From: Sphingopyxis flava
GTDB taxonomy: Bacteria > Pseudomonadota > Alphaproteobacteria > Sphingomonadales > Sphingomonadaceae
DNA: 64,000 nt
Direction: 5' to 3'
NCBI RefSeq assembly: GCF_900168005.1
Contig: NZ_FUYP01000015.1
Location: 1-64,000, forward strand
The position numbers and the translations under genes were made by a program. The notes beneath the pieces are model-generated. The model saw nothing but the letters and a program-made list of their open reading frames with translations, did no database searches and was not told the DNA's origin. Positions 25,632 through 34,845 of the stretch are shown in pieces. Position 1 is the stretch's first letter, and each line of letters begins with the position of its first letter.

Positions 25632-27263
25632 TCAGCCGGCATCATAGGCATTGCGCCCGCGCTGCACCGCCATGCTGTGCATGCCGGCGAGCACCAGCGA
25701 GCGCTCTTGCACCGTGCTCAAGAAATGCCATGTTGCGGTCAATATCTCAGGCGTGAGCAGGATGGTGGTGTAGCCGCGCCGCTCGGTGTTGGCCCAGCGG
25801 AGCTGCGGTGACGCGCGGCGGAGCGCGGCGACGCGATCGGCATCGCTCACCCCTTTCACCGCCGCCTCGATCCCCGGCGACGAGATGCTGTGTCCGCCGA
25901 CCTCGATTCCGGCGGGGCGGCCATCGTGCGCCAGGTCGAATGCCCAGCCATTGTGGCTGTCGCCCGCTAGCGAGACGAAATTGGCCCCCGCCTGCTGCGC
26001 CGCGCCGAGCAGCCGGGCGCGCGCTGCGGGGTAGCCGTCCCAGGCGTCGAAATTAAACGGCAGGCCTGCCGCTGCGCCCAATTGCGCAGCCTTGATCCGC
26101 TCGACGACATAGTCGGGCGCGTTCGCACCGAACCAGTTGGCCGATTCGGGCGGGCTGAAAATGGTGCCCATCAGCACTTGCTGCGCGCAGACCTGCCAAT
26201 ATTTGCCGGCCCGAACCGAGGTACCGATCGCCTCGGTTAGCCATTTTTCCTGTTGCACGCCCAGCATCTGACGCGCGGCATCGCGATATTGGGTGTCGCC
26301 AAATTCGCGCAGCGCTGATGCGGGGTCGCTTGCATCCCTCGCGATGCGTCCGATGCTGAATGGCTCGTCCCTGCCGCTGATACGCGTTTCGGGAAGGTAT
26401 ATTGTCGCCAGATCACCGATCTCATAGTGTCGCCAGCGCATATCTGCGACGGGCATCCATTCGCGATAGGCGCGCTCGGCGGCAGCGACCCGCGCGCTCC
26501 ATTCGCCTTCGTCCGGCTGATGATTCTCGGCGCCATCCCGCCATGCGTCATTCGCGAACTCATGATCGTCCCACTGCGCGATCATCGGGAACAGCTGGTG
26601 GAGCCGCTGAAGATCGTGGTCGGCGCGATACGCAGCGTAGCGCAGGCGGTAGTCGGCGAGCGCGACAAGCTCCTGATCGGGCTGAACCGACCGGCCAGGA
26701 ACTGCCTCGCGGAGCGCCGGATATTGGCCGACCCTATATTCGTAAAGATAGTCGCCGGCATGAACGACGAGGTCGATATCGGCGCGTGCCGCGGCGTGAG
26801 CGTAGGCATTGAACCAGCCGAACGGCATATTGGCGCAGGAAAAGAGCGCAAGACGGAAGGCCGCGGTTGGCCCTGCGGGTAGCGTCCGCGTCCGGCCGGT
26901 CACCGAACGCGTGCCATCGGGCGCGATGAAGCGATAGAAATACCAGCGGCCTGGCTGCAGCCCGTCGACAACGATCTTCGCGATATGATCGCGCTCGCCC
27001 GTCGCGGCGACCTCTCCGCCTCCCGCAATGCGCAAAAAGTCGGGAGTTTCCGACATCTCCGCGATGAGCATGGTGTCCGAGGGCGCCGCATAACGCGTCC
27101 AGAGCAGCACCGAATTGGCGCCTGGCTCGCCGCTTGCGACACCGTGCGTGAAGCCTTGTGCCATCATCGCGGCGGCTGCGCCCGGGAGCGACAGCGCCGC
27201 AAGCCCCGCAGCGCCAAGCCCGATCAGCTGGCGCCGGTCCATCTCCGCCCACAGCGCATGCAT
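25632..27263 (-). CDS. phoD: Alkaline phosphatase D-like phosphodiesterase (PhoD family)
   Basis: A 543-residue exported metallophosphoesterase. MDRRQLIGLGAAGLAALSLP carries a Tat-type signal (DRRQLIG), fitting PhoD, which folds with its metals in the cytoplasm. The N-terminal fibronectin-like PhoD_N domain (FTHGVASGEPGANSVLLWTR) is followed by the catalytic domain with FRLALFSCAN, VVHAGDYLYEY, AQWDDHEFANDAW and LAGDSHNGWAFDL. The ATG at 27263 has a GGAG upstream; one at 27242 would start directly at the Tat motif. It should hydrolyse phosphomonoesters or diesters, possibly phospholipid or teichoic-like polymers. No Pho box was recognised. Confidence 0.92.
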   Translation of the reverse strand: MHALWAEMDRRQLIGLGAAGLAALSLPGAAAAMMAQGFTHGVASGEPGANSVLLWTRYAAPSDTMLIAEMSETPDFLRIAGGGEVAATGERDHIAKIVVDGLQPGRWYFYRFIAPDGTRSVTGRTRTLPAGPTAAFRLALFSCANMPFGWFNAYAHAAARADIDLVVHAGDYLYEYRVGQYPALREAVPGRSVQPDQELVALADYRLRYAAYRADHDLQRLHQLFPMIAQWDDHEFANDAWRDGAENHQPDEGEWSARVAAAERAYREWMPVADMRWRHYEIGDLATIYLPETRISGRDEPFSIGRIARDASDPASALREFGDTQYRDAARQMLGVQQEKWLTEAIGTSVRAGKYWQVCAQQVLMGTIFSPPESANWFGANAPDYVVERIKAAQLGAAAGLPFNFDAWDGYPAARARLLGAAQQAGANFVSLAGDSHNGWAFDLAHDGRPAGIEVGGHSISSPGIEAAVKGVSDADRVAALRRASPQLRWANTERRGYTTILLTPEILTATWHFLSTVQERSLVLAGMHSMAVQRGRNAYDAG

Positions 27264-27294
27264 CGCATCTCTCCCCTTTGTGCCCGCACGCCGG

Positions 27295-28380
27295 CTATCC
27301 TATCGCTCCCAGCGCGAGCAACATCGTCACGAACAAGGTCACGGCCACAACAGCGAAAACCAGCAGCAGCGAGGTGCGCGCAAGCGCCCCGATCCGCGAT
27401 GAGCGATAGGCGCCGCGCAGTTGGCGATACATGTGAAAGGGAACGTAGAAGACCGCGAAGATCGTCACCCACCTCGCCACTGGCGTCATCGCGAACAGGC
27501 GCACCGCGACGAACATGAGCAGCATGAAACTGATCGAGTAAGTCACGAAGACGAAATGGTCATAGGTGTGAAAGCGCCGGCTGAACGGATAGAGCAGCCA
27601 AAGGAATGGCAAGGACAGCGGGATCAGCGCCCAGGCGAACTTATAGGCGTTCGCCTGCACCTTGTAGAGCGTGAGGCCAGGATTGGCCTGCGCCTTTGCG
27701 ATGCCATGATCGATGAAGGCAACGCCGGTGCTGATCTCGGCGCGCGCGAAGCGCCCCTCGGCGGTTTCCTTCCCTTCGCCTGGCGTTCCGGCATGGTCGA
27801 GAAGGCCAAGATATTCGGCGCTGTGCATCAGCGTCTGGCGCTGCTCGCCGAGCAATTTGCGCTGCTCCTCGCTGATATTGCTTTTAGCAAGTTGGGTGTC
27901 GATCGCCTCGACTTCATGTTCGAGCCGCGCGCGCGCCGCGCTCGCTTCGGTCTGGTTCGTCACCATGTCCTGAAAGCCCTTCCCCGGCGAACCGCTGCCG
28001 ACGAAGGAGAGCACGGCGTAGGTGAGGAAGACAGCCAGAAGGAACAGGGAAAGAGGCGAGATGAAACGCGCGCGCTCACCGTGGATATAGCGGCGCGTGA
28101 GATCGCCAGGCCGCCACGCGAGCAATGGCAGCGTATTCCACAGCTTGCCCTCGAAATGGACGATCGCATGGACGAGATCGTGACCGATCGCGCTGAAGGT
28201 GCGGTGCACATCGGCGCGCTGGCCGCAATGGTGGCAGTGCGAGCCCGCCAATGTCGTCCCGCAGTTGAGACAGCGCTGCCCCGCGCGCGGGTGCGAAGCG
28301 CCGCCGTGCTGCGGCTCGACCGCGCGGGCTGCCAGTCCCGCGGTCACCGCCGCACCAATGCCTTCGATATCCCCGCTCAT
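27295..28380 (-). CDS. DUF3667 membrane protein with N-terminal zinc ribbon
   Basis: A 361-residue protein with a CxxC...CxxC ribbon (RCLNCGTTLAGSHCHHCGQ, residues ~36-54) and the DUF3667 signature after it (VHFEGKLWNTLPLLAWRPGD, LTRRYIHGERARFISPLSLF). About five membrane helices follow, with a long hydrophilic, coiled-coil insertion between the first two (EHEVEAIDTQLAKSNISEEQ). The family is widespread in sphingomonads and its role is unknown. Divergent from proA with 78 bases between them. Confidence 0.88.
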   Translation of the reverse strand: MSGDIEGIGAAVTAGLAARAVEPQHGGASHPRAGQRCLNCGTTLAGSHCHHCGQRADVHRTFSAIGHDLVHAIVHFEGKLWNTLPLLAWRPGDLTRRYIHGERARFISPLSLFLLAVFLTYAVLSFVGSGSPGKGFQDMVTNQTEASAARARLEHEVEAIDTQLAKSNISEEQRKLLGEQRQTLMHSAEYLGLLDHAGTPGEGKETAEGRFARAEISTGVAFIDHGIAKAQANPGLTLYKVQANAYKFAWALIPLSLPFLWLLYPFSRRFHTYDHFVFVTYSISFMLLMFVAVRLFAMTPVARWVTIFAVFYVPFHMYRQLRGAYRSSRIGALARTSLLLVFAVVAVTLFVTMLLALGAIG

Positions 28381-28458
28381 AACCCCTGCCTAAAGCGCGC
28401 CGCCGCGGCACGCAACGGGGCTTTCGTCGCCGCGCCAAAGCGTGATAGGGCAGAAGTC

Positions 28459-29742
28459 ATGACCACTGAAACGCTGATCCATCCGCCCGTTTCCGACGCC
28501 GACGCTCTGATCGCCGATATGGGCGCGCGGGCGCGGGCCGCCGCCAAGCGCATGGCGGTCGCGCCGACGGACAGGAAGGCGAGCGGCCTGCGCGCAGCCG
28601 CTGCCGAACTTCGCGCGCGCGAGGCCGACATCCTCGCCGCCAATGCCCGCGACATGGCGGCGGGCGAGGCGAACGGGCTGACCTCGGCGATGCTCGACCG
28701 TCTGCGGCTCGATGCGGGCCGCCTTGGCGCAATCGCCGGCGCGGTCGAAGCCGTCGCCGCCCTCGCTGACCCTGTCGGCGCCGAGATCGACCGCACCTCG
28801 CGCCCTAACGGCATGGTGCTGAGCCGTGTCCGCGTACCGCTCGGCGTGATCGGGATCATCTATGAGAGCCGCCCCAACGTCACCGCCGATGCCGCAGCGC
28901 TCGGGCTCATGTCGGGCAATGCGGTGATCCTGCGCGGCGGCAGCGAGGCCGTGCATTCGAACCGCGCGATCCACGCAGCGCTCGCTGCGGGTCTTTCCGA
29001 AGCGGAGCTCCCCGCCGATGCCGTGCAGCTCGTGCCGACGCAGGATCGCGCTGCGGTGGGCGCGCTGTTACGCGCACAGGGCCTTGTCGACATCATCATA
29101 CCGCGCGGCGGGAAGGGACTGGTCGCGCGTGTACAGGATGAAGCACGCGTCCCCGTGCTCGCCCACCTCGACGGCATTTGCCATCTTTATATCGACGCCG
29201 CCGCCGATCCCGATCGGGCAGTAGCGCTCGCCGTCAACGCCAAGATGCGCCGAACCGGGATTTGCGGTGCGACCGAGACGATACTGATCGACCGCGCCTA
29301 TGCCGACCCACGCGCGATCATTGACGCTCTGATCGGGGCGGGCTGCGAGGTTCGCGGCGATTCGGCCATCGCGGCGCTCAGCCCGCATGTCACGCCCGCG
29401 AGCGCGAACGACTGGGATTGCGAATATCTCGACGCGATCGTCTCGATCGCGGCGGTCGACGGGGTGGAGGGGGCGCTCGCGCATATCGATGCCCATTCGA
29501 GCCGTCACACCGACGCGATCGTGACCGAAGACCGAGACGCCGCTGAACGATTTCTCGCCGAAGTCGACAGCGCCATCGTCATGCACAACGCCTCGACCCA
29601 GTTTGCCGACGGCGGGGAATTCGGCTTGGGCGCCGAGATCGGCATTGCCACGGGCCGGCTCCACGCACGGGGACCGGTCGCGCTCGAAGGGCTGACGACC
29701 TACAAGTGGCTGGTGCGGGGAAGCGGCCAGACCCGGCCTTGA
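28459..29742 (+). CDS. proA: Gamma-glutamyl phosphate reductase
   Basis: ProA reduces gamma-glutamyl phosphate to glutamate semialdehyde with NADPH, second step of proline synthesis. The 427-residue protein has the aldehyde-dehydrogenase fold with PLGVIGIIYESRPNVTADAA and the catalytic Cys in KMRRTGICGATETILID; the C-terminus EGLTTYKWLVRGSGQTRP is typical. The ATG at 28459 is the family start, although the frame stays open far upstream. It begins a run proA, small ORF, nadD, rsfS, rlmH, envC on one strand. Confidence 0.97.
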   Translation: MTTETLIHPPVSDADALIADMGARARAAAKRMAVAPTDRKASGLRAAAAELRAREADILAANARDMAAGEANGLTSAMLDRLRLDAGRLGAIAGAVEAVAALADPVGAEIDRTSRPNGMVLSRVRVPLGVIGIIYESRPNVTADAAALGLMSGNAVILRGGSEAVHSNRAIHAALAAGLSEAELPADAVQLVPTQDRAAVGALLRAQGLVDIIIPRGGKGLVARVQDEARVPVLAHLDGICHLYIDAAADPDRAVALAVNAKMRRTGICGATETILIDRAYADPRAIIDALIGAGCEVRGDSAIAALSPHVTPASANDWDCEYLDAIVSIAAVDGVEGALAHIDAHSSRHTDAIVTEDRDAAERFLAEVDSAIVMHNASTQFADGGEFGLGAEIGIATGRLHARGPVALEGLTTYKWLVRGSGQTRP

Positions 29743-29768
29743 ATCGCCTTTATACAGAGGATTTTTTT

Positions 29769-29987
29769 ATGGCGGCCGATCCAGGGTTTGCCATTCATGC
29801 GTCTGCTTTCGATGCCGCTGATTTCTTGCTCGAACAGCCTCGTGCCGACCCGGCGCTCGGCCATGGGCTGCTGCGCCAATGGCGGGCTCGAGGAACGCCG
29901 TATCTCCTTCGCCATCAAGTCGAAGCCGATGGAAGTGCGATGATGTGCGTGCAGCAGGAGCGCCGCGATTGGCGTCCTTCCCCATGA
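29769..29987 (+). CDS. Small hypothetical protein coupled to nadD
   Basis: A 72-residue ORF, MAADPGFAIHASAFDAADFL onward, with a central GHGLLRQWRARGTPYLLRHQ. Its ATG has GAGG ten bases upstream, after a T-rich stretch, and its TGA overlaps the nadD ATG as ATGA. That coupling, the lack of any other gene in the 240 bases between proA and nadD, and a plain amino-acid composition favour a real gene. I recognise no family. It could instead be a leader ORF that only sets nadD translation. Confidence 0.45.
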   Translation: MAADPGFAIHASAFDAADFLLEQPRADPALGHGLLRQWRARGTPYLLRHQVEADGSAMMCVQQERRDWRPSP

Positions 29988-30637
29988 TCACGACCGGCCT
30001 TCTTGGCGGCAGCTTCAATCCCGCGCATGGTGGGCACCGCGCGATCAGCCTCGACGCCATCGATGCCCTCGATCTTGACGAGCTCTGGTGGCTCGTATCT
30101 CCCGGCAATCCCCTCAAGCCAGCCGCCGGGATGGCGCCGCTCGCGGCGCGGCTCGCCTCGGCGCAGCGCATGGCGCGGCGCGCGCCGATCCGCGCGACCG
30201 CGATCGAGGCTGAACTCGGGACGCGCTACACCATCGACACGCTGAGGGCGCTGATACGCCGCTATCCGAATCGCCGCTTTATCTGGGTCATGGGGGCCGA
30301 CAATCTGGTCCAGTTGCCCCGGTGGCGCGACTGGCGCGGAATAGCACGCTTGATGCCGATTGCGGTGATCGCCCGCCCGGGCTATAATGGTCGCACCCAC
30401 GCCGCTGAGGCGATGGGCTGGCTCCGGCGCTTCGTCCGGCCCGCGGACCAGAAAGCTGATTGGACGGACTGGAGACCGCCTGCCCTCGTGTTCCTGCGAT
30501 TTTCGCCCGACGTGCGATCCGCAACCGCTATACGGCAGGCCAACCCCCGCTGGTTCGAACGCTATGCAGGTCGACGCTTGCGCGACCCGCTGACCCATTC
30601 GCGCCTGCGTGATGGCAATAGGAAAGGACCCGCTTGA
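29984..30637 (+). CDS. nadD: Nicotinate-nucleotide adenylyltransferase
   Basis: NadD adenylates nicotinic acid mononucleotide to deamido-NAD. The nucleotidyltransferase motif GLLGGSFNPAHGGHRAIS is at the start and the SATAIRQ motif near the end; RRFIWVMGADNLVQLPRWRD is also characteristic. 217 residues is normal. The start overlaps the preceding small ORF by ATGA, and the stop overlaps the rsfS TTG start. nadD-rsfS-rlmH is a conserved order. Confidence 0.95.
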   Translation: MITTGLLGGSFNPAHGGHRAISLDAIDALDLDELWWLVSPGNPLKPAAGMAPLAARLASAQRMARRAPIRATAIEAELGTRYTIDTLRALIRRYPNRRFIWVMGADNLVQLPRWRDWRGIARLMPIAVIARPGYNGRTHAAEAMGWLRRFVRPADQKADWTDWRPPALVFLRFSPDVRSATAIRQANPRWFERYAGRRLRDPLTHSRLRDGNRKGPA

Positions 30638-31032
30638 TATCCGCCAGAAAGGATGCCGCGCCCGGCGCCGCACCCGCAAACGACAGCGTGGACGCGCTCC
30701 ACGCGCTGATCCTCCACCAGCTCGAGGAAGATCAGGCCCAGGAAACCATTTCCATCCCGCTCGCCGGCAAGAGCAGCATCGCCGATCATATGGTGATCGC
30801 AAGCGGCCGTTCGACGCGCCATGTCTCGGCGATCGCCGACAAGCTCGCGCAGCGAATCAAGCAGGAGGCCGGCCGGAACGTCCGCGTTGAGGGTCTGCCC
30901 AATGCGGACTGGGTGCTGATCGACGCCGGGGACGTGATCGTTCATCTGTTCCGACCCGAGGTGCGCAGCTTCTACAACCTCGAGCGCATGTGGTCGTTCG
31001 GCGACGCGCCGCCGGTCGCCGCCGCGAATTGA
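30634..31032 (+). CDS. rsfS: Ribosome silencing factor RsfS
   Basis: RsfS binds ribosomal protein uL14 and blocks subunit joining when nutrients are low. The 132-residue protein has ISIPLAGKSSIADHMVIASG, STRHVSAIADKLAQRIKQE and NADWVLIDAGDVIVHLFRPE, all standard. The first codon is TTG at 30634, sharing bases with the nadD stop; a GTG in frame at 30685 would give a shorter protein that still contains the domain. Confidence 0.94.
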   Translation: MISARKDAAPGAAPANDSVDALHALILHQLEEDQAQETISIPLAGKSSIADHMVIASGRSTRHVSAIADKLAQRIKQEAGRNVRVEGLPNADWVLIDAGDVIVHLFRPEVRSFYNLERMWSFGDAPPVAAAN

Positions 31033-31064
31033 CCTGTTCGCCGCCTAAAGGTTAGGCGGCGGAT

Positions 31065-31493
31065 ATGTTGCTGCACATTATCGCGCGCGGTCGGATCGGG
31101 CGCGGCCCCGAAGCCGAACTGGTCGCGCGCTACATGAAGCGCGTGAGCTGGGCGCACAAGATATCAGAGCTTCCCGATTCCGGCGGGCGAGTTCCTGCGC
31201 CCCAGGACCATAGCCGCACGGTGCTGCTCGATGAGGGAGGCGAGCAGATGTCCTCGCTTGAATTCGCCAAATTGCTGGAAAGCTGGCGCGACGCAGGCGT
31301 GCGCGAGGCGCGTTTCTGCCTGGGTGCCGCTGACGGTTTTGCCCAGGAGGAGCGTAAGGGAGCGGACAAGGTCATCGCCTTCGGCCGCGCAACCTGGCCC
31401 CATTTGATGGCCCGGGCCATGCTCGCCGAGCAATTGTGGCGCGCAACGAGCATCATCGCGGGCCACCCCTATCACCGCGAGGGACGCCAGTGA
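31065..31493 (+). CDS. rlmH: 23S rRNA pseudouridine1915 N3-methyltransferase
   Basis: RlmH methylates pseudouridine 1915 in helix 69 of 23S rRNA with SAM. The 142-residue SPOUT fold shows LLDEGGEQMSSLEFAKLLES, FCLGAADGFAQEERKGADKV and the knot-end AEQLWRATSIIAGHPYHREG. Position after rsfS is conserved. Its TGA overlaps the next gene's GTG start (GTGA). Confidence 0.96.
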   Translation: MLLHIIARGRIGRGPEAELVARYMKRVSWAHKISELPDSGGRVPAPQDHSRTVLLDEGGEQMSSLEFAKLLESWRDAGVREARFCLGAADGFAQEERKGADKVIAFGRATWPHLMARAMLAEQLWRATSIIAGHPYHREGRQ

Positions 31494-32704
31494 GGCGCGC
31501 GCTCGCCATCGTCGCTGCGCTCGCTGCAACCCTTTGCGGCGCGCTCGCCATTGCCCAGAGCGATATCTTCGATCCGGCAGCGATTGCGGCGCGCGAGCGC
31601 GGACAGCTTCTGCGCGCGAAAGAACAGTCGGCCGAAGCCATGGCGCGCAGTGGCGTGCTCGAAGCCCAAGCGCAAAGGGCGACCAATGCGGCCGACCGGC
31701 TGAGGAAGCGCAGCGCAGCGCTCGCGGCGCGGATCCAGGCGGCCGAGGCCGATATCGACGCAGGCGAAGCGCGCGTCGCCCTTGTGAACCGGCGCCTTGC
31801 CGAACAACAGGCCGCGCTCGCCGAGCAGCAACAACCCCTGCTCGAGCTTGCCGCATCGCTTCAGCAGCTCACGCGCCAGCCGCCCGTGACGGTGCTCGCG
31901 CAGCCGGGATCGCTCCGCGACATGGTACATGCTCGCGCAGTGCTCGATGCGGTGATGCCCGTGATCCGCAGCCGCACGGCCGAGGTGCGCCGCGAGCTCG
32001 CCGAGCTTCGCAGCGTGCAGCAGCAGCAAGCGATCGCGCTGAAGGCGCTTGGCACGAGCAAGGCCGAACTCGCCGTGCGACGCGATGAGTTGACCCGGCT
32101 CGAAAATGAGGGACGGCTCCGCGCCCGCGATCTGATGAGCAGCGCCCGGCTGGAGGCCGACCGTGCGCTCGGATTGGGAGAAAAGGCACGCGACATTGTC
32201 GAGCTGATGGATTCGCTCGAGGCCGATAGCGCGGTACGGGCCGAGCTCGCGCAGCTGGCCGGACCGCTTCCGCGGCCGCGCGATCCTGCCAGCGCTGAAA
32301 TTCCCGCTGCCGCGGTCGCTGCCCCTGCCGCCGGGATGAGCCGCGGCGCCTATCGCCTGCCGGTCGTCGGCCGCATCGTCGAGGGTCTCGGGGAGGTCAA
32401 CGACAGCGGGGTGCGCTCGCGCGGGATTACCATCGCCGCGCGCCCCGGCGGCCAGGTCGTCGCCCCTGCGCCCGGAAGGGTGAGTTTCGCGGGCGCTTAT
32501 CGCGGCTATGGCAAGATCGTCATCATCGATCACGGCGGAGGCTGGACATCGCTTTTGACGGGGATGATCGCGCTGTCGGTAGCGGTTGGCGACACGCTCG
32601 ACGCCGGGGCGCCGGTGGGGCGCGCCGGGTCCGGCGATAGCCGCATCACCGTCGAGCTGCGCCGCGCAGGCCGCCCGGTGGACGTCGCCGCCATGCTCGG
32701 GTGA
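31490..32704 (+). CDS. Murein hydrolase activator EnvC-like (M23 domain)
   Basis: A 404-residue exported protein: signal peptide (ALAIVAALAATLCGALAIAQ), a long coiled coil (residues ~25-240), then an M23/LytM domain (GITIAARPGGQVVAPAPGRV, YGKIVIIDHGGGWTSLLTGM). The LytM catalytic HxxxD and HxH residues are incomplete: the H-G-H usually seen near the end is replaced, as in EnvC, which activates amidases rather than cutting. It should act at the septum in the periplasm. GTG start coupled to rlmH. Confidence 0.9.
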   Translation: MRRALAIVAALAATLCGALAIAQSDIFDPAAIAARERGQLLRAKEQSAEAMARSGVLEAQAQRATNAADRLRKRSAALAARIQAAEADIDAGEARVALVNRRLAEQQAALAEQQQPLLELAASLQQLTRQPPVTVLAQPGSLRDMVHARAVLDAVMPVIRSRTAEVRRELAELRSVQQQQAIALKALGTSKAELAVRRDELTRLENEGRLRARDLMSSARLEADRALGLGEKARDIVELMDSLEADSAVRAELAQLAGPLPRPRDPASAEIPAAAVAAPAAGMSRGAYRLPVVGRIVEGLGEVNDSGVRSRGITIAARPGGQVVAPAPGRVSFAGAYRGYGKIVIIDHGGGWTSLLTGMIALSVAVGDTLDAGAPVGRAGSGDSRITVELRRAGRPVDVAAMLG

Positions 32705-32952
32705 CGCCCCAGGCAAATCGCGCTTTAAAAATATAGTAGCGCGATGATTTGATAGGGATTCTTTGGGCGTCCTTCGCAGTAAGGCGGATCCGCTCCGGAT
32801 GGTCCATCACCTTCGCCAAAACCATCCTCGGTCAAAGGCGATAGCCCTGATGACGTCCGGCGCACGCTTGACGCCGCTTCAAATGCATTGGAGGATTGCG
32901 CGCCGGGGTTTATATGGGCGGGAGAGTTCCCGCGAGGACACGAAAGACGCCA

Positions 32953-34341
32953 ATGACCGAAACGACCAAGATCGCCGCTTCACCCCGGCGCCGCTTTGCC
33001 CTTTGGCAGGGTGCTGCTGCGCTGAGCACACTCGCACTGGTGCCGCTGGCTACCGGCGCGATGGCGACTGTCGACGCGTCGACCACCGACGAGATTTCGC
33101 GCTTCATGGACGTGTTCATGGAAGTGAAAGCGAATTATGTCGAACCGGTCGGCGACGACAAGCTGATCGAAGGCGCTATCAATGGCATGCTTGCCAGTCT
33201 CGATCCGCACTCGGGCTATCTGGACGCGCGCGACTATTCGAATCTCCGTACCCAGACCGACGGCGAATATGGCGGGCTCGGCCTCTCGGTGACGATGGAG
33301 GATGGAGTCGTCAAGGTGATCGCGCCGACCGCCGACACGCCTGCCGACCGCGCTGGAATCAAGGCCGGCGACTATATCACACACATCGATAAGCAACTCA
33401 TCTTCGGCATGACGCTCGATGAGGCCGTCGAAAAGATGCGCGGCCGTCCCGGCACGACGATTGATATCACGGTAGTCCGCGAAGGCCAGGACAAGCCCAT
33501 GGAGCTCTCGCTGACACGCGAGATCATCGACCTCAAACCCGTGAAATGGGAAGTCAAGGACGGGGTCGGCGTGCTGACCATCAGCAGTTTCTCGGCCGAT
33601 GCCACCACCGATCTCAAGGCGGCGATGATCGCGGTGCAAAAGTCGCTGGGTCACACGCCGCGAGGCTGGGTGCTCGACCTCAGGTCGAATCCCGGCGGGC
33701 TGCTCGACGAAGCCGTGGGCGTCAGCGACCTCTTCCTCGATCGCGGCGAGATCGTCTCGCAGCGCGGGCGCCGGAAGGGCGATATCGAACGCTATTTCGC
33801 CAAGCCCGGTGACCAGGCTGGCGGCGCGCCGGTCATCGTGCTCATCGATGCAGGATCGGCGTCAGCCTCGGAAATCGTCGCGGGGGCGCTGCAGGATCAG
33901 CATCGCGCCGTGGTGATGGGCGAGCGCAGCTTCGGCAAGGGATCGGTGCAGACGGTCCTGCCACTGACCGACACCACCGCGCTCCGCCTGACGACCGCGC
34001 GCTACTATACACCGTCAGGCCGCAGCGTGCAGGAAGGCGGCATCGAGCCTGACATTCGCGTACCGCAGCTTTCGGACCCCGATTACGAGAACCGCCCGTC
34101 CTTCCGCGAGAGCGACCTGCGCCGCCACCTGATCAACGAGAAAAAGGTCGACAACAGCCTGATCGAGAGTGACGAAAAGCCCGATCCGCGCTTCACTGCG
34201 ACGGCCGAAGAGCTGAAGGCGAAGGGGATTGAGGATTTCCAGCTCCATTATGCGCTGCAAACGATCGGGCGCATCGCGCCGGTGTCCGCGCGCATGGCGC
34301 AGACTGCGAAGCCCGCCGCCAAGCCGGCGCGCCGAAACTGA
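32953..34341 (+). CDS. ctpA: Carboxyl-terminal processing protease (S41)
   Basis: A 462-residue periplasmic protease with a signal or Tat-like leader (RRRFALWQGAAALSTLALVP), a PDZ domain (residues ~105-185, with YGGLGLSVTMEDGVVKVIAP) and the S41 catalytic domain. The Ser lies in GSASASEIVAG (from residue 301) and Lys329 in ERSFGKGSVQT forms the dyad. Such proteases trim or degrade envelope proteins, often with a lipoprotein adaptor and EnvC-type partners. The 250 bases before it hold no supported gene, only the likely promoter. Confidence 0.94.
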   Translation: MTETTKIAASPRRRFALWQGAAALSTLALVPLATGAMATVDASTTDEISRFMDVFMEVKANYVEPVGDDKLIEGAINGMLASLDPHSGYLDARDYSNLRTQTDGEYGGLGLSVTMEDGVVKVIAPTADTPADRAGIKAGDYITHIDKQLIFGMTLDEAVEKMRGRPGTTIDITVVREGQDKPMELSLTREIIDLKPVKWEVKDGVGVLTISSFSADATTDLKAAMIAVQKSLGHTPRGWVLDLRSNPGGLLDEAVGVSDLFLDRGEIVSQRGRRKGDIERYFAKPGDQAGGAPVIVLIDAGSASASEIVAGALQDQHRAVVMGERSFGKGSVQTVLPLTDTTALRLTTARYYTPSGRSVQEGGIEPDIRVPQLSDPDYENRPSFRESDLRRHLINEKKVDNSLIESDEKPDPRFTATAEELKAKGIEDFQLHYALQTIGRIAPVSARMAQTAKPAAKPARRN

Positions 34342-34362
34342 CGCAGCCGGCGGAGTCGTCCT

Positions 34363-34845
34363 ATGCTGAACAGCCGTTACGCTGCGCCGCTGCTGGCGCT
34401 ACTGGCTCCCCTCATCCTCTATGGGGGGGCCTTGGTGTCGCAATATGGCTTCGGCCTCCACCCTTGCGAAATGTGCTATTGGCAGCGCTGGCCGCACCAG
34501 GCGGCGATGGTGCTCGCGGCGCTGGCCCTGCTTCTGCGCCGCAATGAAGGAGCGATGCGAACGCTGACTCTCCTCGCCGCGCTTGCGACTGCGGTGAGCG
34601 GCGCCATCGGCATCTTTCACGCCGGGGTCGAATATGGCTTCTGGGAGGGGCTGACGACGTGCAGCACGGGTCAGAGCGGCCCGATCACCCTCGACACGAT
34701 CATGGCGGCCCCCATCATCCGCTGCGACGTACCGCAATGGACGCTGCTTGGCATTTCACTCGCCGGCTTCAATGCGATCTTTTCGTTCGCTGCCGCCGCG
34801 CTCGTCTTGACCTTGCTCCGCCGCCGGACCACATCTGCGGCATGA
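34363..34845 (+). CDS. dsbB: Disulfide bond formation protein B
   Basis: A 160-residue inner-membrane protein with four helices that reoxidises DsbA and passes electrons to quinone. First Cys pair is Cys35/Cys38 in GLHPCEMCYWQRWPH; the second pair is in TTCSTGQ and IIRCDVPQW. All four are present. The stop overlaps coq7 by ATGA, joining a quinone-using enzyme with a quinone-synthesis enzyme. Confidence 0.94.
   Translation: MLNSRYAAPLLALLAPLILYGGALVSQYGFGLHPCEMCYWQRWPHQAAMVLAALALLLRRNEGAMRTLTLLAALATAVSGAIGIFHAGVEYGFWEGLTTCSTGQSGPITLDTIMAAPIIRCDVPQWTLLGISLAGFNAIFSFAAAALVLTLLRRRTTSAA

Noticed and set aside
27421..28458. Plus-strand open frame upstream of and in frame with proA
   Set aside because: It is antisense to the DUF3667 gene; proA relatives start at 28459.
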